64,000 bases of DNA from Phycisphaerae bacterium (GTDB taxonomy: Bacteria; Planctomycetota; Phycisphaerae; UBA1845; Fen-1342). The notes below the pieces were generated by a model. That model did no database searches. It saw only the letters and a list, made by a program, of their open reading frames with translations, and was not told the origin of the DNA. Of this stretch, positions 25,838-36,528 are shown piece after piece (position 1 is the stretch's first letter; every line of letters begins with the position of its first letter). The DNA lies in assembly GCA_022072445.1 (NCBI GenBank), contig JAJVHV010000005.1:124001-188000 (forward strand), in the 5' to 3' direction. The position numbers and the translations under genes were made by a program.

Positions 25838-26926
25838 TCAAGGGCTCCGGGGAGATGAGTCGGACGCGGTTCCGGAGGCGGTCGCCCCCCGGCCGGCGGC
25901 GAACCAGTCGCGCAGGACGCGCTCGGCCGGCTTGGCCTTGGGCGTATACCCAAAATCGGCAATGCCGCCCGGAGAGGCGGTCCATTCCCACCAGATCACA
26001 CCCGCCAGACCCGGCGTGCCGTCCCAGACTCGTGCGAATCCCTCATAAAGGCGACGCTGCTCCTCGTGTCCCTCCGGCGTGGCTTTCATGTTCTGGTAGT
26101 AGTTCCAGGGCGCGGTGGCCGCGCCGGACTGGCTGCACCAGCCAACTTCCGTCAGCACCAACGGCTTGCCGATCTTCCGCTGCCAGGCGGTGATCTCGTC
26201 ATGTACCGGCTTCCACTTGGCGACGATTTCGTCAATGTCCGGATTCTGCCGGTCGGCGAGCTTGTAGTAGCTGGTCATGCCGACCAGGTCGAGCTTGTCC
26301 CAGAATTGGATCGGCTTGTAGTGATCCCAGTTCGCCGAGTAGCCAAGCTGGCCGGGAAAGTGCTGCCGGGCCAACTCGATCACGCGCACCCACTGGGCCG
26401 TGTACTTCTCGGTGCTGACGAGTTCGGAGCCCACCATCAGCACGTCCGCCCCTCCCTCGCGGGCCACGTCCGCAAAGTGCGCGATGAACTCCCGATATTG
26501 GCGGAACCAATCGTCCCAATTCGGCGGCTCGATCACGCCGCGCCACTCGCTGCCGCGCGGGTGGCTCAGCAGGATGATCGGCATGATGACGACTTTGAGA
26601 CCGAGCGCCTTCGAATCGCGGATGATGCGCTTGAATTCGTCGGGCGCCGGCGTCTTGCGGACGTCGATGAAAATCGCCTGCCCGCGGGCGTGCTCCATCA
26701 GTGCCGGCGTGCTCAGCAGCACCGTGTCGGCGCCCAGTTCCGCGATCTCGCGGATCAGCGGCATGTAAGTGTCGTACGGTCCGAAGCCGGTCTGCATCTG
26801 CACCGCAACGCCGCGATAACGCAACCCGTCGGCGTGCGGCGTGGGCGAGTCACCGGCGGCGCGCAGGGTCAGGGCGAGCAGGGCAGCGCTGCAACCGGCG
26901 GCCAGAGTTGTCAGACCGATACGCAT
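25838..26926 (-). CDS. Secreted glycoside-hydrolase-like TIM barrel (GH113-like)
   Basis: 362 residues from ATG 26926 (GTG 26947 is possible; neither has a strong ribosome site). A signal peptide (TLAAGCSAALLALTLRAAG) is followed by RYRGVAVQMQTGFGPYD. The barrel has candidate catalytic acids in LMVGSELVSTEKY (acid/base Glu) and LVLTEVGWCSQSG (nucleophile Glu), the layout of clan GH-A and particularly GH113 beta-mannanases. The C-terminal W-W-E-W (GVIWWEWTAS) also fits. Probable polysaccharide degradation in the periplasm or outside; the actual sugar is uncertain. Confidence 0.75.
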   Translation of the reverse strand: MRIGLTTLAAGCSAALLALTLRAAGDSPTPHADGLRYRGVAVQMQTGFGPYDTYMPLIREIAELGADTVLLSTPALMEHARGQAIFIDVRKTPAPDEFKRIIRDSKALGLKVVIMPIILLSHPRGSEWRGVIEPPNWDDWFRQYREFIAHFADVAREGGADVLMVGSELVSTEKYTAQWVRVIELARQHFPGQLGYSANWDHYKPIQFWDKLDLVGMTSYYKLADRQNPDIDEIVAKWKPVHDEITAWQRKIGKPLVLTEVGWCSQSGAATAPWNYYQNMKATPEGHEEQRRLYEGFARVWDGTPGLAGVIWWEWTASPGGIADFGYTPKAKPAERVLRDWFAAGRGATASGTASDSSPRSP

Positions 26927-27028
26927 GTGTGGGAGAGAGCTCAGCACAAGGTCAATAACGCGTGGCGCCGCGGCGCACTGCCGGGGCAGTGTAGTTGATC
27001 GCTGGCACGCTCGAAAGGCCGCCCCGCG

Positions 27029-28606
27029 TCACGCCGCCGGCCTCCCCCAGCGCAGCAGCGTCGCGGCAGCCGCCCAGAGCTTCATCTCGTAGGCCGCCCA
27101 GGCCGAGAACGCCACCGCCGCCGCCAGGATCACCAGCTTCCCGATCAGCAAGCGCCGCTCGAACCGAGTGGCGGCGACGGGGCTGCGCGCCAGCCGCTGC
27201 AGCGCCCGCGAGCGGGACGCGATTGAGCCATGACGCCAACTCGGCGCCTCGGGCGGGATGCCGTTCAGGACGGCAACCTGGTTGAGCGTGTCGCCGAACA
27301 GTTCCGCCGCTCCGCTGCACAGCCGGCCACCGCCGAGGATTTCGCGGTCAGCGACCCGCGCGGCGCCCGGCCCGGCGCCACCCGCGAGTTGCGCCGACGG
27401 ATCGGTGGACGGGCGCGCCAGCGGATCGGCTCCGTGCACGGCGCAGGGCAGCGCACACGGAGGTTCCATCAGCGCCACGGTCCGCACGCCGAAAATGTCG
27501 GCCTGCCGCTCGAAACTGCGCGAGACGAGCCCGAAGAAATAGCCCCATTTGACGGTCAGCACCGCGGCGACGACGAGATAGAGCGTCTGGCGCGAGGCGG
27601 GCGTCGTCAGAGTTGGGGCACGCGCGGTCGCGACGGCGACGATGCAGCCGCTGGTCAGCGCAAAGAGCAGAAAGAACAGAATGTGATGCCGTTTGACGTG
27701 TCCGGCTTCGTGGCCGAAGACCGCCTCGATCTTCCGGTCGTCGAGCTGCTGCAGCATGCCGTCGGTGATCAGGACGTAGCGAAACGGTGCCAGCACGCCC
27801 ATGACGGCGGCGTTGACCAGCATGCCGCCCGAGTGCCACACCAGGATGTCGCGGCAGCGCAGCTTCAGACGGCGACACAGTCCTTCGAGCCGCGCACGCA
27901 GCGGGCTGTCTGGCAACCGCCGCGTGATCCAGATGTAACGCAGGAACCCCGGCGCGACGACCGCGACAACGGCCGTGGCGAGGCCCAGGAGAAAGTCCGG
28001 CGCATAGACATTGCGCGTGGCGCGCTGCAGCGGAACGCGGAAGACGTCGATCATGTCGCGCGCCACGAGGATGATGAGCATCGGGGCCATGACGAACAAC
28101 ACCTGATGCCGCAGGTTGAAGGCCAGGTATTCGAACAGCCGCCAGACCGGCCGGATCGGCTTGCCGCGGAACAGGTGCATCTCCAGCGCGATCTGCCGGA
28201 CAGCGCGCTCCGCCGGGTACGTGATGATCCATACCAGCAGAATCGTCGCCAGAAACGGTGCCAACGCGATCAGATCCGGCAGCACGACCCACGTGCCGAC
28301 CACCGGAATGCGACGGCACAGGTCGAGCCAGCCCGTCCCCAGCAGCAGCAGCGCCTGCGACGCCGCCAGCGCGAAGTACGTGCAGGTCAGGCCGCGGCTC
28401 AGCGCGCCCTGTCCATAGCCCGGATCCGCCGGGTAGCGCTCGAAGCAGTACAGCGCCCGGCGTGTCACAAGTGCCGAGGTCAGAAGCGGAAGCGCGATCG
28501 CCGCGCCGGCCACCGCCAGGATCAACGCCGGTGAACGCAGCGACCAGGCCGGCGTGGGCGGAGAGGCGAGCACGACGGCGGAAACGAACAGGACGACCAG
28601 GAGCAT
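27029..28606 (-). CDS. Integral-membrane M48-family metallopeptidase
   Basis: 525 residues with about seven to eight membrane helices. The zinc-binding site is FGHEAGHVKRHH (HExxH) and a downstream third-ligand candidate is the Glu of SRSFERQADIFGV, as in Ste24/HtpX proteases. The N-terminal half resembles Ste24 topology (a YPAERAVRQIALE region between helices). A proline/alanine-rich insertion around residues 390-440 is unusual. It would act on membrane or misfolded proteins. It is divergent from trpF with only 83 bp between the starts, and no Shine-Dalgarno is visible. Confidence 0.85.
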   Translation of the reverse strand: MLLVVLFVSAVVLASPPTPAWSLRSPALILAVAGAAIALPLLTSALVTRRALYCFERYPADPGYGQGALSRGLTCTYFALAASQALLLLGTGWLDLCRRIPVVGTWVVLPDLIALAPFLATILLVWIITYPAERAVRQIALEMHLFRGKPIRPVWRLFEYLAFNLRHQVLFVMAPMLIILVARDMIDVFRVPLQRATRNVYAPDFLLGLATAVVAVVAPGFLRYIWITRRLPDSPLRARLEGLCRRLKLRCRDILVWHSGGMLVNAAVMGVLAPFRYVLITDGMLQQLDDRKIEAVFGHEAGHVKRHHILFFLLFALTSGCIVAVATARAPTLTTPASRQTLYLVVAAVLTVKWGYFFGLVSRSFERQADIFGVRTVALMEPPCALPCAVHGADPLARPSTDPSAQLAGGAGPGAARVADREILGGGRLCSGAAELFGDTLNQVAVLNGIPPEAPSWRHGSIASRSRALQRLARSPVAATRFERRLLIGKLVILAAAVAFSAWAAYEMKLWAAAATLLRWGRPAA

Positions 28607-28689
28607 ATAATGCCAGATGATAGGCGCTGCGGCTCGGATTTCGCGAACGCCGGCGGCGCCCGGCAGCCGAACCGACGCGGAGCACCAGC

Positions 28690-29337
28690 GTGGAAATCAA
28701 AATCTGCGGCATCACCCGTCCGCGGGACGCCGCGCTGGCCGCGGAACTCGGCGTCGATCATATCGGAATGATCTTCGCTCCGAGCGCACGCCGCATCGAC
28801 CTGTCCGCGGCACGTGCGATCGTCGCCGGCCTGCCGCCGACAACACGCCCCGTGCTGGTCTTCCGCGATGCCCCGGTTGACGAAGTTGTCGCGGCGGTGG
28901 ACGCGGTGGGGGTCGCGCACGTGCAACTGCATGGCGACGAAAGCGTCGACGCGCTCGCGGCGCTGGCGGCGGCGCTGCCGGCGGTGCGCATCATCAAGGC
29001 GTGGGAAGTGCGGTCGGCGGAGTCGGGCGCGGCGTTGCGGCGCTACGTCGACGATCTGGCGTCGCGCTCCGTTCGGCTGCATCGCGTCATTCTGGACCTG
29101 CCGAAGTCAGGCAGTGCTCCGCCGGCCGGCGCATTTGCCCAGATCGCGCGTGCCTGGCCCGCGTCGTATCCGGGTCTGTGGCGGGCGGGCGGGCTGGACG
29201 ATGCGAACGTGAGCGAAGCACTCCGCGAGGCGTGTTACGCCGGGGTGGATGTGGCCCGCGGCGTCGAGCACTCGGCCGGTGTGAAGGACGAGGGGCGGCT
29301 GCGCCGCTTGGTGGAGGCGGTGCGTCGCGGGGCGTGA
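28690..29337 (+). CDS. trpF: Phosphoribosylanthranilate isomerase
   Basis: 215 residues from GTG 28690. The general-base Cys is in KICGITRPRDA, the general-acid Asp in RVILDLPKSG, and the phosphate-binding end reads YAGVDVARGVEHSAGVKD. These are the TrpF signatures for the Amadori rearrangement of phosphoribosylanthranilate in tryptophan synthesis. It stands apart from other trp genes and is followed 12 bp later by the phosphatidylserine decarboxylase gene, so it is probably the head of a mixed operon. Confidence 0.93.
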   Translation: MEIKICGITRPRDAALAAELGVDHIGMIFAPSARRIDLSAARAIVAGLPPTTRPVLVFRDAPVDEVVAAVDAVGVAHVQLHGDESVDALAALAAALPAVRIIKAWEVRSAESGAALRRYVDDLASRSVRLHRVILDLPKSGSAPPAGAFAQIARAWPASYPGLWRAGGLDDANVSEALREACYAGVDVARGVEHSAGVKDEGRLRRLVEAVRRGA

Positions 29338-29349
29338 CGCGCGGCGAGA

Positions 29350-30024
29350 TTGGACGCGCTCGACCCGCGGCGCGACAATGCGGCCGTGTTTGCTCCGTAT
29401 GCGCGAGTCGAAGTGGCCGGCATCGTGGCCGGCGGCGGGCTGCTGACGGCCGCCTGCGCGCTGCTCGCGGGCGCGTATTGGGCGGTGCTGCCGGCGGCGC
29501 TGGCGCTGGCCCTGCTGAGCTTCTATCGCGATCCGCCGCGGCGAATTCCGCCCGATACCGACGTCCTGCTGGCTCCGGCCGACGGCCGGGTCGTCGAGGT
29601 GGCACGCGGCGACCCAGGGGGCGAGCTGCGCATCCTGATCTTCCTCAGCGTGGCCAACGTGCACGTCAATCGCAGTCCGTGTGCGGGCCGCGTCCTGCGC
29701 GTCGACTACCGTCCCGGCCAGTTCCTCAACGCCCTCAAAGCCGAATCGACCGAAAGGAATGAGAGCAATGCACTGACCATCGAGCCCGACGCGCCGCTTC
29801 CCGGACCGATCGTCGTGCGGCAGATCGCCGGCGTGTTGGCCCGGCGGATCGTCTGCGCTACCCGGCCGGGAGATGCGCTCCAGCGCGGCCAGCGCTACGG
29901 CATGATCAAGCTCGGCTCGCGCACCGAGCTGCGCGCCGCCGACGACGGCCGCTGGGACCTGTGCGTCCGCGCCGGGCAGACCGTTTACGGCGGAGTGACG
30001 GTGCTGGCCCGCCGGAAAGCGTAG
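29350..30024 (+). CDS. psd: Phosphatidylserine decarboxylase-related protein (short, archaeal-type)
   Basis: 224 residues from TTG 29350 (GTG 29386 is an alternative). Two membrane helices (about residues 23-58) precede the catalytic part: LLAPADGRVVEV, IFLSVANVHVNRSPC, and the self-cleavage site MIKLGSRTEL, where the Ser would become the pyruvoyl group. It lacks the long N-terminus of E. coli Psd, as in short archaeal-type enzymes. With the downstream pssA it supplies phosphatidylethanolamine. The order trpF-psd-pssA with small gaps suggests one transcript. Confidence 0.9.
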   Translation: MDALDPRRDNAAVFAPYARVEVAGIVAGGGLLTAACALLAGAYWAVLPAALALALLSFYRDPPRRIPPDTDVLLAPADGRVVEVARGDPGGELRILIFLSVANVHVNRSPCAGRVLRVDYRPGQFLNALKAESTERNESNALTIEPDAPLPGPIVVRQIAGVLARRIVCATRPGDALQRGQRYGMIKLGSRTELRAADDGRWDLCVRAGQTVYGGVTVLARRKA

Positions 30025-30035
30025 AATAAAGACAG

Positions 30036-30965
30036 ATGGAGACGCGCGACTATCGCCACAGCCCGCACCGCGACGAGGAGCCGCGCCCGCGGCTGATCGG
30101 CGTCAGCATGCTGCCCGCCGCCGCGACGCTGGGAAACCTGCTGTGCGGCTTCGGCGCCGTGTTTTACTGCCTGCTGTCGATTCGCGACGAGTATCACAGC
30201 GTCCCCTCGCGCCTGATTCATCCACACCTGGCCACGCTGCTGCCCTCGCATGTGGCGGTCGGCTGCTACCTGATCGTCGCCGCCATGATCTGCGACGCGC
30301 TCGACGGGCGACTGGCGCGGCTGACGCGCAAGGTGAGCGAATTCGGCGCCCAGCTCGATTCGCTGGCCGACGTGGTCAGCTTCGGCATCGCCCCCATCAT
30401 GCTCTTCATGACGCTGCTGCTGCGCCTGGCCGTGCCCGCCGACGGCGAGCCGCTCGTCTCGCGCATCCTGTGGCGGTTCAGCATGATCGGCGGCGTCGTC
30501 TACGTGAGCTGCGCCGCGATCCGCCTGGCGCGCTATAACGCCGAAAACGTCAAGCACGAGTCGGCCCAGAAGAAATTCAGCGGCTTGCCAGCCCCCGGCG
30601 CGGCGGCGGCGTTCGTCTCGCTGCTGCTGCTGCACGAAGACCTGGCGCATCCGGCGTCGGCCTATTTCGGCGTCGACTGGGCCTATGTGCTGCGCTGGCT
30701 GATTCCGCTGGCGGCTCTGGCCCTGGGCATGCTGATGGTCAGCCGCATCGACTACGTTCACGTGTTCAACGTCTACGTGCGGCGCAAGCGCCCGCCGACC
30801 GACCTGGTGTGGCTGCTGATCATCCTCGGTGTCGGCTGGTTCAGCCCGCAGGTGATGCTGGTCCTGGCGGCGATGACGTATGTGCTGAGCGGCCCGATTC
30901 TCGGCTGGCGATCCGCAAAGACCGCTGCCGACACGCGCCTGCCCTCGCCGCCGGTCGAGGTGTGA
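30036..30965 (+). CDS. pssA: CDP-diacylglycerol-serine O-phosphatidyltransferase
   Basis: 309 residues with about eight membrane helices. The CDP-alcohol phosphotransferase signature is intact: CDALDGRLARLTRK followed by EFGAQLDSLADVVSFG, providing the D-x2-DG-x2-AR ... G-x3-D-x3-D metal site. It makes phosphatidylserine, the substrate of the adjacent decarboxylase. ATG 30036 is 11 bp after psd. The long C-terminal membrane part is typical of the Bacillus-type PssA subfamily. Confidence 0.92.
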   Translation: METRDYRHSPHRDEEPRPRLIGVSMLPAAATLGNLLCGFGAVFYCLLSIRDEYHSVPSRLIHPHLATLLPSHVAVGCYLIVAAMICDALDGRLARLTRKVSEFGAQLDSLADVVSFGIAPIMLFMTLLLRLAVPADGEPLVSRILWRFSMIGGVVYVSCAAIRLARYNAENVKHESAQKKFSGLPAPGAAAAFVSLLLLHEDLAHPASAYFGVDWAYVLRWLIPLAALALGMLMVSRIDYVHVFNVYVRRKRPPTDLVWLLIILGVGWFSPQVMLVLAAMTYVLSGPILGWRSAKTAADTRLPSPPVEV

Positions 30966-30983
30966 ATATCGAGCGCCGAGTGG

Positions 30984-31009
30984 GGCAGGTCGCGCCGTTG
31001 CGACCTGCC
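30984..31009 (+). terminator. Terminator-like hairpin after pssA
   Basis: Perfect 10-bp stem GGCAGGTCGC / GCGACCTGCC with loop GCCGTT, 19 bp after the pssA stop and ahead of the convergent folD end. Confidence 0.55.
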
Positions 31010-31022
31010 GACCTTGGCTGAA

Positions 31023-31065
31023 TTCTGAACCCTGAACCCCGAACCCTGAACCCCGAACCGTACCC
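31023..31065. repeat. GAACCCTGAACCCC heptamer-like repeat
   Basis: Alternating TGAACCC/CGAACCC units fill the gap between the convergent pssA and folD stops. Same family as 1051-1092 (opposite strand) and 36573-36590. Confidence 0.7.
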
Positions 31066-31069
31066 GCTC

Positions 31070-31954
31070 CTACAACCGCCGATGGAGCTGCTTCCGCGCC
31101 GCCTCGACCGTGTTTCTCAGCAGCATCGCCACCGTCATCGGGCCAACGCCGCCAGGGACCGGCGTGATCGCCGACGCCAGCGGAGCAACCTCGGTGAAGT
31201 CGACATCGCCGACGGTGCGCCGCACGTCGGATCCCCCGGCGTCGCGCTCGACGACGGAGTTGATGCCGACGTCGACGACGACGGCGCCGGCCTTGACGTG
31301 CCGCGCCGTGATGGTCCGCGGGCGGCCGACGGCGACGACGAGGATGTCCGCCTCGCGCGTGTGCGAACACAAGTCGCGCGTCGCGGCGTGACACGCGGTG
31401 ACGGTGGCCTGGTTCTCCAGCAGGAACATCGTGATCGGCTTGCCGACGATGCGGCCCTGGCCGACGACCACGGCGTGCGCCCCGGTCAACGCCGCTCCGC
31501 TTCGCAGCAGCAGCTCGTTGACCGCCAGCGCCGTGCACGGGGCGATGATCGGCTGGCCGTAGAAAAGCAGGCCGATGTTCGCCGGGTTGACGCCCTCCAC
31601 GTCCTTGTAGGGGTCGATGCGATACTGGGCCGCGGCCGGTTCGATCCCGGGCGGCAGCGGCAGGTGCAGCATGATGCCGGTGACGTCAGGCGCGGCGTTC
31701 AGCCGGTCGATCTCGTCGCGAAGCCGGGCTTCGCTGATGTCGTGCGGCAGCTCGATCAGCTCATACGCGATGCCGACGTTCTCGCACTGCTTGCGCTGCG
31801 AGCGGGCATAGAGCTGGCCGGCCTGGTCGCTGCCCGCCAGAATGGCACACAGCCGGATCGGGCCGTGCGCGGCGCGGTGCGCCGCGACGTTGCGGGCGAC
31901 CTCGGCCCGCACTTCCGCCGCCAACGCGCTGCCGTCGAGAATCCGAGCGCTCAC
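31070..31954 (-). CDS. folD: Methylenetetrahydrofolate dehydrogenase / methenyl-THF cyclohydrolase
   Basis: 294 residues. GTG 31954 overlaps the lpxI stop as GTGA, which fixes the start despite a longer open frame. The catalytic Lys lies in YARSQRKQCENVGI, the Asp in DVEGVNPANIG, and the nucleotide site in VVVGQGRIVGKPITM; the family end signature is PVPGGVGPMTVAML. The conserved Gln of the usual VQLPLP motif is His here (IMLHLPLPPGI), a noteworthy active-site change. It interconverts one-carbon folates in the cytosol. Coupled to lpxI, apparently by operon position only. Confidence 0.92.
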   Translation of the reverse strand: MSARILDGSALAAEVRAEVARNVAAHRAAHGPIRLCAILAGSDQAGQLYARSQRKQCENVGIAYELIELPHDISEARLRDEIDRLNAAPDVTGIMLHLPLPPGIEPAAAQYRIDPYKDVEGVNPANIGLLFYGQPIIAPCTALAVNELLLRSGAALTGAHAVVVGQGRIVGKPITMFLLENQATVTACHAATRDLCSHTREADILVVAVGRPRTITARHVKAGAVVVDVGINSVVERDAGGSDVRRTVGDVDFTEVAPLASAITPVPGGVGPMTVAMLLRNTVEAARKQLHRRL

Positions 31955-32844
31955 GGTGCGGCCGCGTCCTTTCGGGCCAGTACGGCGACTCCGTAACGGT
32001 CGGCCAGCGCGATCGTTTTCTCGCGTTCCAGAATGAGCGTCCGTCCGGCCTCGACTGCCAGGCAGGCGGCCCGCTGCCGGTGCAGATTCTCGATCGTCAG
32101 CGGTCCGACGGTCGGAACGTCGAAACGCATGTCCTGCTTGGGCTTGGCCAGCTTCACCAGCGTCCAGCCGCCAGCGCGGCACAACTGTCCGCTGCGCTCG
32201 ATGAGCGCGTCGGTGCCTTCGATCGCCTCGACGGCGATGATCTCGCGCTCCTTGACCGCCAGGGCCTGCCCGATGTCGAGGGCCGCGATCTGCCGCGCCA
32301 GCGGCCAGGCGAACGCCACGTCGTCCAGCACCGCACGCGACGGCTGCGTCCGGCCGAGCACGCCTTCAGCCGCGAGCGCTTCGGGGCAATAAGAGGTCGA
32401 GTCGATCAAGGTCAGTCCCTTGCGGCCGAGTTCGTCCGCGATGGCGCCCAGCAACGAGTCGTTCCGCCGATCGCGCATATGAAAGTACCACAGGCGGATG
32501 CTCGTCAAATCGGGCGCGTAGGTCAGCCACTGGAGCCAGCGCGGACCGGCGAACATCTTCGCCTTCCGCACGCGCCCGGCCATGATCACCTCGCGGCAGC
32601 CGGCCCGGCGGAGCTTGCGAATCCAGCTTCCGACACGCGCCACGCCCACCCACGTGAAGCGGTCGGCCAGCGCGTGCAGATCGGGCTCCGCGCTGCCGCG
32701 CAGCGCCAGCACGCAGACCCGACGGCCCGCAACCCGCGCTCCGCGCGCCACCAGCCGCGGAAACTCGCCCGCTCCGGCGATCAGGCCGAGCGGCGCTCCG
32801 GCGGCCGACGGCATTTCTGCCAGCGACGATGCGGCTGCTTCCAT
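31951..32844 (-). CDS. lpxI: UDP-2,3-diacylglucosamine pyrophosphatase LpxI
   Basis: 297 residues from ATG 32844; upstream frame is not conserved. The LpxI signatures are GLIAGAGEFPRLVARGA, IMAGRVRKAKMF, STSYCPEALAAEGVLG, and KLAKPKQDMRFDVPTVG with the catalytic Asp region. It hydrolyses UDP-diacylglucosamine to lipid X in lipid A synthesis, replacing LpxH. This implies an LPS-bearing outer membrane. It is followed by folD with a 4-bp overlap and preceded, 76 bp away, by the anti-sigma/pilin-like gene. Confidence 0.92.
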   Translation of the reverse strand: MEAAASSLAEMPSAAGAPLGLIAGAGEFPRLVARGARVAGRRVCVLALRGSAEPDLHALADRFTWVGVARVGSWIRKLRRAGCREVIMAGRVRKAKMFAGPRWLQWLTYAPDLTSIRLWYFHMRDRRNDSLLGAIADELGRKGLTLIDSTSYCPEALAAEGVLGRTQPSRAVLDDVAFAWPLARQIAALDIGQALAVKEREIIAVEAIEGTDALIERSGQLCRAGGWTLVKLAKPKQDMRFDVPTVGPLTIENLHRQRAACLAVEAGRTLILEREKTIALADRYGVAVLARKDAAAP

Positions 32845-32920
32845 GCGATCAGTTTGGCGGCGAACCGTGCTGGCGTCCACAGCCGGATCCGCGCCGCGCG
32901 CCGCCAGGTACGCCGGAGAA

Positions 32921-33907
32921 CTACTTGATGAGGTGAGAATCCGTCGCCGATCGCGGACCTTCCGTGCCGTGGTACTCACGCACGCCGCTCAGCGTCCAGA
33001 TATTGTCGCCACCGACGCCACAATCGGGAGTCGTCGACCAGATCACGCGCCCGCCGAGCGTGAGGATGTTCTGGCCAGCCCCGCCATGGGCACGCGAGTT
33101 GGCCGCCGCCCCGCTGCGCAGCGTGAGGAAGCGGCCGTCGTCGAACAGTGGGTTGTCGTCCGACATGATCGGCTGCGCTGGGTCGCTGCGCGGCGACGGA
33201 CGGACGCCCGCCATGTTCTGGTAACCGTAGCTCACGTTGCGCGACTCGGCGAAATCGTGGCGTGCGCGAATGTCGGTGATGGCCATCGGCGCGTCCCAGC
33301 GCGACGGGCACACGAACCGCGACGGGTCGCGCACGAGTCCTTCACGCAGAAGCGGGTAAACATGCCGCCGGTTGGGCACGACGCGCGCCGCGGGCGCGGC
33401 GCCGGCCTGCCAGGTGGCAGTCGGGTTCCAGCCGACGAACGGCAGGCTGTCGTTGAACTGGGCCGCATACGCCGCCAGACCCTGGCCGAGCTGCGCGAGG
33501 TTCGCCGAGCAGCCCGCCCGCTGGCCGCGCTCGCGCATCCGCAAAACACTCGGGACGCCGATGCCCACGAACAGCACGATCATCGCCGCAACCGCCAGCA
33601 CGTCGCGCAGACTGCGGACGCGCACCACCATCCCCGACGGCAGCTCGCTGTCGGCCGCCCGCACCAGACGCAGCGGCGCGGTCCGCACGCGGGCACGAAT
33701 ACCAGCTTCCAGGTCGGCCGGCGGCGCCGCGTCGTCGCGCAGCATGCCCAACGCCGAGAAAACCGACGCCAGCGCCTCCGCTTCGCGCGCCAACGCCGGA
33801 TCGCCGGCGACGCGCGCCTTCAGCTCGGCACGCTGCGAATCGGAGATCGGACCGAGGTACAGGTCGAGCAGCTCGGGTGCAGATTCGGATGGGTCACGCT
33901 CAGACAT
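32921..33907 (-). CDS. Anti-sigma-factor-like membrane protein fused to a DUF1559/pilin-like ectodomain
   Basis: 328 residues. Residues 1-90 look like an anti-sigma cytoplasmic region (LLDLYLGPISDSQRAEL and PALAREAEALASVF, without zinc ligands). One membrane helix at about 100-122 (DVLAVAAMIVLFVGIGVP) is followed by an ectodomain that starts CSANLAQLGQGLAAYAAQFN. The ectodomain contains FVCPSRWD and ends with GGAGQNILTLGGRVIW, the layout of planctomycete pilin-like DUF1559 proteins. The ECF sigma gene lies 58 bp upstream on the same strand, so it probably restrains that sigma factor. The fusion would couple an outside, pilin-like sensor to sigma release (inference). Confidence 0.7.
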   Translation of the reverse strand: MSERDPSESAPELLDLYLGPISDSQRAELKARVAGDPALAREAEALASVFSALGMLRDDAAPPADLEAGIRARVRTAPLRLVRAADSELPSGMVVRVRSLRDVLAVAAMIVLFVGIGVPSVLRMRERGQRAGCSANLAQLGQGLAAYAAQFNDSLPFVGWNPTATWQAGAAPAARVVPNRRHVYPLLREGLVRDPSRFVCPSRWDAPMAITDIRARHDFAESRNVSYGYQNMAGVRPSPRSDPAQPIMSDDNPLFDDGRFLTLRSGAAANSRAHGGAGQNILTLGGRVIWSTTPDCGVGGDNIWTLSGVREYHGTEGPRSATDSHLIK

Positions 33908-33965
33908 GTCTATCGGCCGCGGATCCGGCCGCCTCGTTGCCAGCGGGTTGCTCCCGTATTCGATC

Positions 33966-34586
33966 TCATGGTGAGCCCGATGCGTCGGCCGACTGCGGAT
34001 CGCGCGCCACGCTGCGCCACAGGTTTCCGAAATGCGTCACGGCCGAGTGCAGCCGCGACTTCACCGTCCCGACCGGAATGCCGAGGATTTCGGCGATGTC
34101 GGCGTACGGCAACTGCTGGTAATAGCCGAGAATCAGAATCATCCGCAAATGCTCGGGCATACGCGCGATCAACGCACGCACGCGCTGCTTGTCGTCGTTC
34201 GCGTCCGACCGCTGCTCCAGGTCGTCCACCGCAGCCTCGACCGCGTCGGCCAGGCTCAGCTCCGAATCTCGCCCGCCGCCCGGAGCGTCCAGAGAACGCT
34301 CCTGGCGACGGACGCGGGAACGGAGGAGGTCGCGCGCCTTATTGGCCGCGATGGTGTAAAGCCACGGCTTCAACGGCCGTGCCAGGTCGAACGAGTCGGC
34401 CGCGACGTGAATCTGCAGGAACGTCTCCTGTACCAGGTCTTCGGCGAGAGCGGCATCGCCGACAAACCGGTACAGGAATCCGTACAGATCCCGGGCGTAC
34501 CGATCGACGAGAGCGTCGAAACTCGCTGCGTCGCCTTGCAGGTAGGCTCGCAACAGCTCCCGATCGCCTCGCTCGTGCACTGCCAT
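33966..34586 (-). CDS. RNA polymerase sigma factor, ECF (sigma-70 family)
   Basis: 206 residues from ATG 34586. Region 2 is clear (FDALVDRYARDLYGFLYRF, EDLVQETFLQIH, KPWLYTIAANKARDLL), as is region 4 (MPEHLRMILILGYYQQL followed by YADIAEILGIPVGTVKSRL). A longer acidic linker separates them. It directs transcription from specific promoters and is likely held by the membrane protein encoded next in the operon. It is divergent from the sigma-54 activator gene. Confidence 0.93.
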   Translation of the reverse strand: MAVHERGDRELLRAYLQGDAASFDALVDRYARDLYGFLYRFVGDAALAEDLVQETFLQIHVAADSFDLARPLKPWLYTIAANKARDLLRSRVRRQERSLDAPGGGRDSELSLADAVEAAVDDLEQRSDANDDKQRVRALIARMPEHLRMILILGYYQQLPYADIAEILGIPVGTVKSRLHSAVTHFGNLWRSVARDPQSADASGSP

Positions 34587-34802
34587 GGTTCTGTACGCTC
34601 ATCCCCGCGATGAGTTCGCGGATTGCCCGACGAGATTCTTGCAGCCCGGCGGCAGCATGGATTGAATACGGGAGTCGCGGCAGCCGGGTCGTTTGAATGG
34701 GCGCAGTCCGGAATACCCTTCAATCGGCGGAGGACGGACTGGCACGCGGCACCGCGAGTTCATAAGCTGTAAGTATATTCTCGATAAGGAATAACGGCGA
34801 GC

Positions 34803-36509
<1,707 letters not shown>

Positions 36510-36528
36510 TTGCCCTGGCAGAAGAAGC

